DNA of 64,000 bases from Bolinopsis microptera (taxonomy: Eukaryota; Ctenophora; Tentaculata; Lobata; Bolinopsidae): positions 10,779,983 to 10,843,982 of the forward strand of contig NC_087077.1 in assembly GCF_026151205.1 (NCBI RefSeq), in the 5' to 3' direction. A program made the translations under genes and the position numbers. Below the pieces are notes generated by a model. It did not search any database and was not told where the DNA came from. It saw nothing but the letters and a program-made list of their open reading frames with translations. Shown here piece after piece: positions 34,812 to 48,199 of the stretch; the first letter of the stretch is position 1; the number at the start of each line of letters is the position of its first letter.

Positions 34812-37017
34812 TTTTATGTATGGTATTTCAGGAGTTTAAGAGGTTCGTTATACTTATATTATCTGGTGAAGTTATTACTTTATTAATTAGATTTCAGGAA
34901 CCTTTCTAATTATATGGGATGTGCTTTAGGAGTATTTATAATTGTAATTAGGTTACAATGAAGCGATGGTCATATTTCCAATTATTAGTCGCTGCAGTGG
35001 ACTAACGACCAGGAATATTAGCATCTCCTAATGGCTAAATCATATTTGCTCCCCCGAAACGGAGCTCCTTTAATAATTGGTCCTCTGAATGGAATTTAAT
35101 CATCATTATTCTATCTTTATAATTATTCTATCTTTGTTCCTGCATTGCTCTCCCGGCCTATTCATATTATTGTAATCATCAATATTTCACTTTTATTAAT
35201 TACCGATTGTGGCACGTTTTTATTGATCATAACCCCAACATTTTCGTCGGGGATCAAGTTAAACTGTTATATGCAGTTTTACCATCACCAGTTATCCGTC
35301 TCCGTAGAAGCATCTATTTTCTGGTACAGTTTATATCTGATACTATCAGGAGCAACAATAATGGTCGACTTTGTCAATTTGGTCTGATAAAGATTGAGTC
35401 CAGTTTCTCTGGGCACTTATTGTGACCACGTAATCAAGTAAAACTATAAGCATTACAAATGTCACTATATAATATGAACACTCAGTGAAGCTGTCATAAA
35501 TTTCACATAAAGACTAAAGTTAAACATGATAATATCTAATATAAGTTTTCATGTATTACTGCCGTTTAGTTTCGTGTCTCTTGGATCTCGTTGCCACTGG
35601 TATATAATATGATTTTAACAGATAACGGCGCCGAATGCTTTTTATGTTATGGGACTTGGGAGCCTGGGAGGGTTATTTCTATGTAGCACTAATTTTGGTA
35701 AGTTTCTTGTCTCTTTTTATTTTGACGTAAATTATCTTAGCACGATTGTGGGGTCAAAAAATTGAAAATTCTAGTTGAATCTTAATCTGGATTAAATATT
35801 CCCGTCTAAAACATTAGATTCAGTATTTATAATGTTAGAAATTGAAGCTCCACCCAATTGTTTGCAGAATCGATTAACAGTGGAAAGTGTTATTAAACCG
35901 CTAGTCGTGTAAGTCCTATAAATAACCTAGTGATCCTACACATTTCATCTGAGAGAATATGTGATATGGAATTAAATTCTCGTTACTGTCATGGTCAAAT
36001 CGTAATGTGATGATACCTCGGAGTCAATAAATAAGTTGCTATAATTTCCATATTTTATGTCACGCTTAAATGGCTTGAAATATACTTGTTGGGGTATTAT
36101 ATTTTCATTTTGGAAGTGTGTTATAAATATTGTAATTCTATGTTCATATTTCTTGTTCAATATTTTATGTTCCATTTTCATATTTTATGTTACTGTGGGT
36201 ACCATATACTGGGTTGTTCAAAATTAGCACTATTTCAAGATAGCAACTAACAGTCACTAATACTAAACTGATCAATTACTTGAAAACCTAGTACTTCAAC
36301 TTCAGTGCCTCTAAAAAAAGACACATTACTTGTATAGAATTCTAAGAATTTATTTTCGCAGAAAAACTCTCCCCTACTCTGTGCGGGGTAATGCAGATAC
36401 TTGCAATTTGCATACCAATAGTTTTACATACCCTTATATTTCAGTCAAACATATCATCTTCTGAGCTGTTATCAGTTCATCACGTACTGTTAACTCTGTA
36501 GTTACTAGTTATAATGGAGTATAATAATAGGAAGACTTATCTGTTACCATACAGCGTCCCGTTATAGGGAAATCTATCAAATCTGATAGGAAAAGTATTA
36601 ATAGATAGGGTGTTAATAGGTCATATCTATTTATTAATTAGATCTATTTATCTAATTAAGTTTTCCTACGACCAACATTTCAACTCGCTATCCACTGATA
36701 TTATGTTAAAAAGTAAAAAAAAAACACCTGGTTTTCACCCCGACTGTTTCCAATGTCCTAGTCAGGTTAGCGTCATAATGAGGTTAAATTATGGGTCTGG
36801 GAGACGGTAAACCTCCTCCAATGAGGCTACATTCCTCCTCCACGTGCACTGAACAAAGTCGCACGTGCACTGAACAGTCCTTCGGTTTACCCTTCATCAC
36901 CTTTTCTCTTTTTTCATCTCTTCCTGTCCTGGCCACTTAGTGTCTGTATGGACATTGCTTGAATATTTCCTCCAGCATGATTAAATCTATCACTCTGGTT
37001 GGCCTTTAAACTCTTCT
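34812..37017. other. No gene seen
   Basis: AT-rich. Two overlapping frames of 72-80 codons at 35145-35425 have no recognisable domain. A small 10-bp inverted repeat (TTAATTAGAT / ATCTAATTAA) lies at about 36634-36659. Confidence 0.45.
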
Positions 37018-37218
37018 TCTCCTCCCATCCTTTCCTCTGATTGACTACTCCTCCCATCCTGTCCTCTGATTGACTACTCCTCCCATCCTGTCCTCTGATT
37101 GACTACTCCTCCCATCCTGTCCTCTGATTGACTACTCCTCCCATCCTGTCCTCTGATTGACTACTCCTCCCATCCTGTTCTCTGATTGACTACTCCTCCC
37201 ATCCTGTTCTCTGATTGG
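37018..37218. repeat. 29-bp minisatellite, about 7 copies
   Basis: Unit TCCTCTGATTGACTACTCCT + CCCATCCTG. The last copies share a C-to-T change (CATCCTGTTCTCTG) that orders the duplication events. Confidence 0.9.
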
Positions 37219-40200
37219 ATCTAAACATGATTGACAGTCCAAGTGATTTAATAATCTCGATGATAGCTGTGCATGGTCCCCACTCCACTTTTCTAATGTC
37301 CAGTTCAGGGGTCGTTTAACCAGCCCTGCCTTGCCAAGGAGAAAAAGAACGTACGTGTGTCTTGGACAGCTTTTGGTTGGTAAATACCTGCTTTTAGGGA
37401 TAGCTTGTCGATATCTTAGGATACCTGTCACCAAACTGATAAAATGCCTGATATCTCTTTAAGTGTTGAAATAAGGCACGACCCTTTCAAAATTTTGACA
37501 ATAACATTTATGGAGTTTTATCACCCAAAAGGAAAGCTTATTATCACGTGATTGTGCATACAATTCCTGATTTCAAGACACCCATCCGATCTTGACGGTA
37601 TAAGATTATTTAGAGCTGTACAAATTCCATTTTCTCGCTCTCCTTTTCGTCTACTAGCCGTCATCACCACGCTTAAAAGCTTGCTTTACAGATCCGGAAT
37701 ATCACCCGACCTCATATTATGCTAAAAATAAACGCTCCGACTCTTATATAACTGTTATTATGAATGCAATATGTTTGTATTTCTAACAAAGTATGATATC
37801 GATGTCGCGCGCATATGGGAAATAGAGTTTCCTTTTTTTACTTGTAGGTTTTTGATGGAGTCTGTTAGACTCGTGTGACACGAAAATAACCAAATACAAA
37901 TATTTGAACTATCGACTTTTAGTATTGTTATTTATCTTTATCTGCCGGAGATAATTTTCATCAGCTATTTTCTTAAATTTTTAAACGCTATTTAAATAAT
38001 ATTTGGCAGTTCATAATTAAATAGCCAATGAGGTTTTCAAAATCTAACGTCAAAATCCCATAATATTTTTATTGGAGTACAGAAATAAGAATCCACCTAA
38101 AGTTGATAATTTAACATCCTGTGAAGTTCCCAAACCTTTATCTTGTGGACTTATTCAGCTTCATTGCTCTAATTATAGTTCAATTATGATCAATTACTGT
38201 AGACAGACCTCCACTCCACCTTATGAAGTGAAGTACAATGTTGTTCTGAGGAGACATTAAAAGCAGAACCACGCGTTATTCAATTTTTCCGGACGAACAG
38301 TTGGATTAAAATGAGCTGGCACTCGGTGAAACACTCTGTGAACACTCGGTGAACACTCGGTGAAACAAGCCTTACTTTTACTGCAAAGAATCCATTGGTT
38401 GATACTTTGTATTTCAATAAAGTACGAATACAATAAAGGCCTCATAGCCGCCACTTTTAATCATACCGTAAGTTTGTTAACTGCAATGTTTAATTTATTT
38501 AATATTATAATGGCAGAAGTCAGCAGCGCGGAGCCGGTATTTTTAACGTCTTGAATTGTTGATAGCAATTAGTTTGGTAACATGAACCATATAAGCATAT
38601 AGTAACATGAACCATCTCTTGGATACTTTACTGCTTTCTCCCACCATACTGTTAACTTTGCGGCTCATCTGTGTTCTGTAAGACTAAGAGTCATCATGGT
38701 CTTGTGTGCTAAATGGAAGAGCTTCGGATGGTCAAGAAATAAAAAACATTGTCTCTTTTATAGGTCCAAAATACTCTTTACCGTCTTCTCCACAATACTA
38801 ACTCAGCCTTGCTGGCTCGCTCTGTATTTTTACCAGGGGTCAAGGTCTTGTAGTTGTGCTAAATGTTTGTGGAATATTTGGGACTGTGTGATTTTATGGC
38901 GCCATCGACAAATACAGTAATCCCAAACATGGCACCATTATATCATACGAGCTGATCTTCGGCAGTGCTGGTTCCTAATTCCTTTATTCTTGACTCTTCG
39001 TCATCCTCGAGGCTAAATATTTCTTGTCTCTTTCCCTCTCTCAGTCTCCATTATCTTATTTCGGAGTATTTACTCGAGTACCAGGGGCACCATGCCGTCC
39101 AAATACTTGTAAACAACACAAGGAAACAAAAATAGTTATATACTCATCATGTTTCCCCATCTTTCCATTTCCGTGTGTGATTATTTGAGTCCTAGGACCC
39201 CTGGCAGTTTTGACAGGGCTGTCAACAACTTTATCAAAAGTGAGCCAGCCATAATCCTGTCATAGATCATAACAATCATCACGTCGTAATGATAAGATTC
39301 CACCACATAGTTATATAAATATTCGGTCTGTGTTGAGTTGACCTCCACTTTTCAGCTGCACAAGATTTTGCAAATCTAGACTCGCGAAAGAGACGCCATG
39401 TTTGTTGATTTCTGCACTTATTAAATCAAGCAAGTGTTTTTTCTTCAATCTATTTCGGTTCTTTGAATCTGCTAATCTGTGCTATAAAAATGTTGCAGGT
39501 GTCACTGAGTAAATCCAAGGTGTGTTTTATATCGAGTTATCGAATGAAACATGAATATTTTATTGTCAAAGAAACCGATTCGTTTTTGTACGAGATATTC
39601 TAAATTCTTGTAAGGTGTTTAAGAAATCAGATCAATTTGTCATTAGTTAAATGATTTCTGATTTTCTGATATAACAAGATCAATTTCATTCAGAATGTCA
39701 TTTACTGAAGCGTGATCTATATATCTTGTCTGGTATTTAGATTTATTTACAAGATATTCATATACATACATTGATGTAGCTGACTGAAATCAAATCTTAA
39801 GGGCGGCCGATTCCATTTATGCCGTCTCAAGTTTATCTCTATTCTCTTTATACTTATTAAGTGCGGAGTCTCGGCCGTTTGCAGGTCTTCTCTCTCTAAA
39901 GCTCTAAGTCTAAGCTCTATCTCAACTCTTTTGAACTCTTGTTGGGTTTTTTGTGAAGAAATAAGTAATATATTTCGTTGAAGTCAGCCTAAAAGTGAGA
40001 TTGAAATCAGAACTTAAGAAATGTAGCAACGAACAGAATTCCTCGTTACATAACGTTTTTTGAGGACAGTTAGTCTGTAGTAAACTTTTGTACCAAATTC
40101 AGTGATGTGCACCGCCGACCACCTATCTGCGACTTTTTGTGTATCAGCGTGAAAAGAAAAACATAAAAGTAAAAATTTTTAAATACGTAAAAACATTATA

Positions 40201-42772
40201 TTACTCTCCATCTAAATGTTCGAATTTCTAACTTTCGTTACTTATTTATTATATGGATTTACTGTTTGTCTTTTTGCAAAAAAAACTAACCTGGTACAGT
40301 CCCTATTGTATACTTATATGGACGCTTCAGGCTTTACTATTGTTTGTTGTCTGAAAAAGTGTCTGAAAATTGTATTTCTGTTTTTCTGGAGTCCTTTTTA
40401 CAGTGACTTCTGAACCGACTAAAGTTTAAACAATAAAGTATAAACCATCGAATAACAATTGAACAATTGATGGGAGGTTGAAACTTGGAGAGTGAAGCCA
40501 TATCTTTTAGCCAAAAGTTGAATGAACATCGTAACTGATCTAGGTGGAGCTTTATATCCGATTCTGTGGGTCAGTTCTTTCATTTCCAACTGTATCGCCA
40601 TCAGTTGCAACTGAACTATTGGATGTTTTTTCCACATGAGTTTGCTGAATTCTGATAGACAAGGGCCAGTTATGTTCCTTATCTTCCTGCAAGTATATAT
40701 ATCTACACAATAAGCATATATCCACAGAGCTTTTCTTTTTTAAACTCCACACAGAATTAGAAGTACCAGATCTACTCTGTTAGTGAGCCGCACTAACTTT
40801 ATAGAAGTTGAGTCACCTGAACGGTTTGATTGCATGGTACCTAGGCGACCAATCATCTTCCCACTCAACGCTAGAATACTTCACTATCCCACACCAAAGT
40901 GGTGCTTGTCACGACAAACTTCTGTTAGATTAACTCCACCTAGAACTCTAGCAAGGATAACACGGATTATAATGTGGTAGTGTTGATAACTGAATAACAG
41001 TAGATAAACCACATTTGTTGAAGTAATAATCGCACTCTCTCGTACTACTCTGTTAGATAAAGTCATCCTGTTAGTTAGATTAAAGGTTAGAACTGTGAGG
41101 TTAGAGATGATAACGTCATTCTGATTGTATAAAGGCTAGAACTGGTCAGGTCCATCCCGCCCACTACACCACATTACTTTATTGTGGTGTTCTCTGATCT
41201 AGAGTGAACGTTCTAGTTGTTCAATCTGTTTTTAAATAACTTTCTACCAGAGTACCACATGTTTCGTCCAATTGTTGTGGTGGCTTCTCCAGTGCTTTCT
41301 AAGTATTCAACTATTCAATCGGTGTTTAATCATCTGAACGACTTTCAACCAATTTTATCGTCAGATTGTTTTGGGAGTTATCATTCCTTTGAATCAGGTA
41401 TTGTGCAATTCATCATACTATTCGCTGTGCTTTTATGGTTGATGCTTGCTGGGGTAGTCAAGAATAGTGAGCAGTGAATAGTAGCAAGGAGTTGGATCAC
41501 TCATTTGTGGTTTTTCCGTTTTTATTGTGTGGGTGAAGTGGGCTACCTTTTTCAAGTACGTTCACTACGTTTTATCGGTGGTGTTCTTGAGGTTATTCAA
41601 GTTTTTGTTGCTCGAGTTATCTGGCCGTCTATTGCTGTAATTCTCCGCGGATGAGTGCGCTAATTTACTTATTTAAATAACGCACACTTAAATTCTCACA
41701 AATCTTTCGTCATTGCTTGCTACTTTACGTTCCTTGAGTGTTTAGTCTGACTTGGCTATCTTGCACAGGGAAAATACATTTACTCAATCTTACGTCTTTT
41801 TTACGTCTTTTCTCTCATACTTTCTTTCTTTTCTCATATTCCTGACATTTATCTAATCGTATCTTTACTTTAGTCTTGTATCATGGCGACGGAAGATAAA
41901 TGATCTATTAGAAATTGCACCTCACAATAATATAGAATTACACTGCTGGCTCTAGAGTGAATTATTTTGTGCACTTTATTCGCATTTTAAATCTTGAAAA
42001 CTTCAAAAACTTTTGACCTGTCTAAAATCCATCATTTACCGAAAGTCCTACGCAAGTGGAATAGATATGCTAACTCAAGAGTAAACGATGGTATATAGTA
42101 CACACTTGCGGTTACTGATGTCTGAAAATGTCCTGGAACCAGCAACCCAGCCACTAGATCCGAGAGCTTTAACTATTATATACAGTACACACACGCAACA
42201 TGTTTACAGATTATAGATCTTAGGACATGACCCGCATGGGAATTGGTGTCTGTCTTTTGTATTTTCGATACTATTGTCCAATTCACTATTGTAGTATTGT
42301 GTGAATCTTTTGTTAATTTGATTTTTTGCTTGAGCTCGTTATAGTGCCCGAACTATCTTTATCAACGCGATTGCGCCATACAATAGGTGATAAAGGTAGG
42401 ATTAGACTTCAAAATTTTAGCTACGATATTTTAGTTGTTTTCATTTTATTTCTATACATTTGTTTCAGTCATCTAATAGAGCGGTCAATCAGCCCTAAAA
42501 ATGGTCAAATCACCCGAGTTATGATTCCAGATAATGTTGTACGGGCCCACTAGACCTCTAGAGAGACGTAGTCTGTTTAGAGTCACCGTGAGTGACAACT
42601 TTGTTCTTCACAAGAATAGTGTTCTTATTAAAGAACAAATATGACGCTAAAGTTTTCACACTTGGTTTCCAATCTCTCCGTGGAAGACTCTAGAAAGTGG
42701 ACTAATAGGTTGTCGCTTGTCAGGTAAAGTTCACACACAGAAAAGGAGTTCAGTCTAGCAAACGGGAGTGAA
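37219..42772. other. No gene seen
   Basis: No recognisable exon, RNA gene or long repeat. Short frames in 40216-41477 encode no known domain. Short repeats of CACTCGGTGAA occur at 38310-38365. Confidence 0.45.
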
Positions 42773-43040
42773 GTTCACATAGTTGTACCAGTTTATATAG
42801 ATGTACCGTTCACATAGCTGTACCAGTTTATATAGCTGTACCGTTCACATAGCTGTACCAGCTTATATAGCTGTACCGTTCACATAGCTGTACCAGCTTA
42901 TATAGCTGTACCGTTCACATAGCTGTACCAGCTTATATAGCTGTACCGTTCACAAAGATGTACCAGTTTATATAGCTGTACCGTTCACATAGTTGTACCA
43001 GCGTATATAGCTGTACCGTTCACATAGCTGTACCAGCTTA
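42773..43040. repeat. 35-bp minisatellite, 7.7 copies
   Basis: GTTCACATAGCTGTACCAGC + TTATATAGCTGTACC, repeating every 35 bp from 42773. Each unit is a half-repeat itself, with AGCTGTACC occurring twice (after CACAT and after TATAT). Confidence 0.95.
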
Positions 43041-43221
43041 ACGGCCCCAAACCAAACTTTTTCTGGATATCAGTTTATTCTCGAGTTTAAACGTAAATCC
43101 AACGTATGAACACATTTATAGTTTTACTTGGTTTGGGTGGCATCATGATGATTTGAAAAGTTGTCCTAACTTCTTGTACTTGTAGAGCTGCTGTTCCTAT
43201 AAATCGCATTATATCAGAGCA

Positions 43222-43283
43222 GGTAACCAGGAGCTGGTAACCAGGAGCTGGTAACCAGGGCTGCTAACCAGGATTACCAGGAG
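43222..43283. repeat. 14-bp GGTAACCAGGAGCT repeat, three copies and degraded ends
   Basis: GGTAACCAGGAGCT units directly upstream of the perfect hairpin at 43284; degraded copies (GCTAACCAGG, GATTACCAGG) lead into the hairpin and one reappears in its loop. Confidence 0.8.
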
Positions 43284-43332
43284 TAGAGCCTGGGCTGTAA
43301 TCATGCTAACCACGATTACAGCCCAGGCTCTA
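43284..43332. repeat. Perfect 19-bp hairpin
   Basis: TAGAGCCTGGGCTGTAATC (43284-43302) and its exact reverse complement (43314-43332), with the 11-nt loop ATGCTAACCAC. Confidence 0.9.
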
Positions 43333-43799
43333 GTCAGATGATAGTAGGAACTATTTTCCTGTGCCCATATAAAATATGTCATCTCCAGTCATAATCTCAT
43401 ATTAGAGTATTAGATTTGGTGGTGTGCTACGTTATTTGCCGGGAACTTTTCGACCGAAATGGTTTTGCATCGCCTCACTTATAATGTCCGTGATATTAAG
43501 TTACAAAATTGCACTCGTCTGAGCATGTCATTATCATCATTATATTATATTATAAGTGTAATGAACCATATTATTAGCAGATCACATACGGCTATTTTAT
43601 GTTCTGACTCAGCCGCTTTTTGCTGAGCCAATTTAATATATACCATCATACTGGCTGCATTTTCTTGTTAAATATGCCGCCGTTTATAATTATTGTTAAA
43701 TATATGTTCTTGGTTTATTGTTAAACTTTATGTCCGTCGACTGGAGAGTAGTTAAGACTGAATTTTTATTCGAATAAAACTTGAACCTCTCTACCAGCA

Positions 43800-44090
43800 G
43801 TACTGCTTGTCTGATTGACAATACTGAATACAGGTACGTGATACAGGTTGTAAGGGTTCAACAAGCAACCAAGCAACTGTCCTCTAAATAAATTCTGGCT
43901 TTTGCTTTGTTTATTTTACAATAAAGTAGTTAGTTACTTGCAAGCTGCAAGTTTAAGCTTTTGTATTGCTTGTATCAGACAAGCAAAATAGGTGATACAA
44001 GTAATATGGGTTCGCTCGACCAACTGTCCTCTACCAATTATATCTGGGAACATTTCCTTGTTTACAAAACAATAACATAGCATTAGTTGA
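43800..44090. repeat. Diverged tandem duplication of ~170 bp
   Basis: The left copy (43800-43930) and right copy (43965-44090) share TGATACAGG / TGATACAAG, GGGTTC, ACCAA(GC)AACTGTCCTCTA, TCTGG, TTGTTTA and ACAATAA.AT in the same order. Confidence 0.55.
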
Positions 44091-44399
44091 GTAAACCGCA
44101 TAAGTCTCAGAGTTTTATATCTCCGTCTATGTCCCTCTGTCACTCCCAGCTTCGAAGCCATATAGTGTGAATTAAATTAAAAATACTTAATTAGCATCTG
44201 CAATTAGTGTCAATGGTGCAAGTAGAATTAACAAACATATACTCGAAACCTCCAACATAATCATACTTATAAGTTAGAAAACTCTCAGTCCGGACTTCCC
44301 TCCTGTCCCTCCCAGCCAGTCCTTGGGTTGCTGTTTAACGTTGGAGGTGCGAGCCGAGTTTAACTCAATAACATAGCTGAACACTCCGAGATAAAGGTG

Positions 44400-44845
44400 C
44401 GAACAGGAAGCTTGGCATATTCAGACATCGCAGACAACGCAGATAGTTGTGAGCTTTTGGAACAGTTTATTATACGCATTTTATCCGGCTTGTTTCACCC
44501 TGAAACGTTTACGAAACTGTTTGGAAACCCCCAGAAAGCTGGTAAGTGAGAGGGCTGTCCCACGTTGGAGCACCCTCTGATTCATTATTCCGGCGTGTAG
44601 TTCAGGGCTTGGCACAGTCTCGTTAAACAGTCTGGGGTTTCAGGCAGAAGCGAGGCAGCGAGCATATTCAGGCATCCAGACAGCTGTTTCAGTTATATAC
44701 TGTCCGCATTGTATCCGGCTTGTTTCATACTGAAGCGATTTGAGAAAGCTGCCAAGATCCGGGCTGTCCCACTGTGTAGGACTCTCTTACTCATTACTCC
44801 ATCGCAGACTTCAGGGTCTACCACAGCTCCAGACAAGCGGAGAGT
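44400..44845. repeat. Diverged tandem duplication of ~240 bp
   Basis: The left copy (44409-44645) and right copy (44660-44840) share GCATATTCAG.CATC, CGCATT.TATCCGGCTTGTTTCA, CTGAA.CG, GAAAGCTG, GGGCTGTCCCAC.GT, CTCTGATTCATTA / CTCTTACTCATTA, and CAGGG. Open frames of 61-96 codons over the right copy lack known domains. Confidence 0.65.
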
Positions 44846-45094
44846 TAGAGCTGACAGAGGTGATACATTGTTTCACCTATACAAGGGCTGCTAGTTTCAT
44901 GTTGCTACCTTTAGTTCACCTTTGTCAGCCCGAACCTCAGACAGTTGGAAATGATTCGGGAGTTCTACCTCTAACTAACAGCCTCCTAAATTCAGTTTTT
45001 AAGGGTCTGAAGGTTAGAGATATCTTTTAGTTAGCAGCAGATCCAATTGAACTCTAGTTTTTCTTCATTGAAATAACTTTAAGCTGCGGTTTCG

Positions 45095-45231
45095 AGCTAG
45101 CTAGGCCAGCTAGCTAGGCCAGCTAGCCAGAGTGGCTGATTGAGCATGTTTATTCGGTGCAGAATGGCCAGATGAGCATGGCACGTGACCTCAGATGAGC
45201 ATTGCACGTGACCTCAGATGAGCATTGCACG
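45095..45231. repeat. Two short tandem repeats (13 bp and 23 bp)
   Basis: AGCTAGCTAGGCC twice plus a partial copy at 45095-45130. Then three copies of the 23-bp unit CAGATGAGCATTGCACGTGACC(T) at 45169-45231; the unit carries a CACGTG E-box. Confidence 0.85.
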
Positions 45232-48061
45232 GGTATTCAGTACGTGTGACCTGTGAGTGTTCACCTCACTGTGAATCAGACCAAGTGAACGCTACTCCCC
45301 CAGATTCCACAACCCCATTAATCAGAGCAGTGAGTCTCTGAGTACAGGGTAGATTTGTAGAGCTGGTTACTGTGAGGTCTGAGCTCCAGTAAGGTCTGTG
45401 AGTCTCTACCAGACGTGTCTCTCAGACGTGAGAATATCTCTAGTTGGGGAGGTAGACTTTAAGGCACGATACCGTGTAATAGACACGGTTTTCACTGTAC
45501 CGGGCACAATATTGTTACTTTTAGTTGATTTTATAGTAATAAGAGAAGCAGGAACTATGAAGAGAGAAATGTTAATTGTCATTCTAGGGAATGTTGAAGA
45601 TTTCTACGAAGTCTGTGTGAATATCTTGTATTTCGTGCTAGTCAGGGTAGATACAGTGCAGCGTTCTAATGAGGATGATATGTTGTAGCAGAAGAAGTGA
45701 TTGTGTGGCAGGAGAAGTGAGTGTTTGGTATATTCTTACAACAATAAAGTGTGAACAGCTCCAGCACAAAGGGGGTTAAGTGTTCAGAACTCTGGCTCCC
45801 TCATGCAGTGAATGTGAATTGTTTGTCATGTGGGGCAGTTAATTAGCGCCGCGCAAATCTTCGTTCTGTTGTATCGGTTTAAAGATCTCTACAGTCAAGC
45901 ACTTTTTATTGTATGGATTGATGATTTTGCTGCCAAAACGCATAACTTTAAACTTTTATCTTTTGTTGTATCGCAGATTCAAGTCTGTTCAAGTGTCTTT
46001 GCTTATGCTAGTACGAAACGTTTTGATTCGTTGCGTTTTGTTTCGTGTATCAATTTACAAAAGGTCGGGTCTTTTTTTCCTAACGAACCTAAACGACACA
46101 TAATTTAGTGTCAAATTCAACTTACAGAAATACTGAAAACTTCCTCCAAGTCCAAGTATGCAGCAGATTCTAACTAGTTATGTCTAAGTGACATCACTTG
46201 TAAGTTGTAAAGTTGTAAGGACAAGTTCCTGTCCTTTAACTACAGACCTTATGTATTGGAGCTGCTGCTGGAAACTTTTAACTTTGTAATCGGGCAAATT
46301 TGAGTGTTGAAACTTCACAGCCTTATCACACTCTGTCAGTTAGTTACTTCGTCATTTCGCACTTTGAGAGCTGAGGATATCTGCTCTGGTATCACCTCAT
46401 CTCGCTGATCTAAAGTCTAAACTGACACCTTGTCTGCTGAAACCATGTTTAATCTTGTCCTCCTTTATTTTAACAACATTCTGCAGCTTTGCTCATTAAG
46501 TGAACTGTCGCCTAGGCCAGCGTGGGTTCCAGTTCAACTTCAACTCTGACATAATATTCTGATTTTGTGATATTCCGGCAGTAAAAATTTAAAAAGACGG
46601 CGGTTACCAAACTTTGAGTTGTCACTTGAGGGTTTTCGGTTGTTGGCAGACGACAGATAGTGGACAAACTATCCTGTTTGACGTCATTAAACGTGATGGT
46701 GACGTCACTATCGCGTTATTTAGATTTTAGACCCTGGTTAAATACACCCGGTATATCCACCATTATGCAGAACTTTTTCAGCCTTCCTTCTAATAGCTTC
46801 CGCTTGCCACTTACCTTAGACTTGAATTCATAGTTCTAATATTCAGCGGACAGTTGGTAATTTACTACTTTTACTGGTGTTAGTTTATTGATTATATTGT
46901 CATATTATTTTTACGAAAAGGTCTGACAGATATGGAAATAGGTGTTTTCCAGCACATCCAGTTAAACAATAGGCACGTAGGTCGTACGTGACGTAGGACT
47001 GCATACAATTAATTGCAAAGTTCTATGATACTTATATTTTTTAAATAGTTATAATAAGTTAATAAACGTTTTAGCAATTAGCAATACGAGAAGGTTAGAA
47101 CCAATATGATATTCGTACTTGCCGGTCACGCACTTGTTTTACTATAGCCATTGTCTATTTTCAACTTGCTAAAACGGCTTCAACAAACTACCAAACTGAT
47201 AAAAATGACCGTTAAAAACTAAATGTCTAGTGTTCCACCACATTGCAGTCCATCTTCACTCTCTTACTAACTCCAGAAGATCAACACCGTCTGCGATACG
47301 ATCATCTTGTTGAGTCTTATAAACTGTTCCTGTGTTTTTCTACCCTTTTAAGTTAAACGTTCCGTTGCCACTAACATGCTAGCAATTTTACAGTTCATTT
47401 TATCTGCGATTATAAAGATCAACACCTGACAACATTCCTCAGCTTTACGTCTGGGTTCTCAAATCTCAACCTTACTTTTGGTGATGCTCTCCAATCTATA
47501 AAGAGTCTAGAGCAGTCGACCTTGCCCGGCTGGTTTTAGGTCCACTGCCGCACAGTGAAGATCAACACTGTCTGGGATACCTACCCAGCCCACCAGAATC
47601 ATCAGTGCAGTCATTCTGCTGTTTCCTTACTAGCTGAACCAGCCTTGTCAATCTAACTAAAGTTGGTCAGCTTTTGTTTGCATCACATACGGAACAGTGG
47701 TCTGTCAACTCTAGCCAGGTCAATGTAATCATAACAGAATCTGGGGCATTGTGCCCCAAAGTTGTTAGTTATTATAATATGTCCTCAACTCATGATCACC
47801 AATTTCTGTGTCGCTACGTTATCAGTTATTATAGCCTCAGCTGATCACCAATTTCTATACATTTCACTTAATGATATGCAACCAATGACGGCTGAGACGG
47901 CCCAGAAGGATTCTCCCAAACGGTCAGAACTGTGTTTGTCGCCAAATCACGTGATTAGTGAAGCGTTTAGTCGCGTGACTTGGACTCGTTATTGTCGGGT
48001 ATCCCACGCATTAATATCAGCTCGGTGTCTGAATCATATTCAAGACCTTTCGCTTATCAAT
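45232..48061. other. No gene seen
   Basis: Several open frames of 60-110 codons (45398-45688, 45830-46108, 47762-48097) show no recognisable domain and no consistent splice context. GAAGATCAACAC-type motifs recur near 47278, 47417 and 47560, about 140 bp apart, a faint ancient tandem pattern. Confidence 0.4.
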
Positions 48062-48199
48062 GCACATCACAGCAGCACGAGAGGGGAGGGCAGCTAGTAT
48101 AATGGAGCACATCACGGCAGCACGAGAGGGGAGCTGGCAGCTAGTATTATGGAGCACATCACGGCAGCACGAGAGGGGAGGGCAGCTAGTATAATGGAG
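48062..48199. repeat. 45-47-bp tandem repeat, three copies
   Basis: Unit GCACATCACGGCAGCACGAG + AGGGGAGGGCAGCTAGTATAATGGA, at 48062, 48107 and about 48154; the middle copy has a small insertion (GAGCTGGCAG). Confidence 0.9.

Noticed and set aside
35145-35425. Two overlapping 72-80 codon frames
   Set aside because: Two frames of the same stretch are open, which indicates low stop density by chance; no domain is seen.
47762-48097. 111-codon frame
   Set aside because: The 3' end runs into a 45-bp tandem repeat and no domain is recognised.
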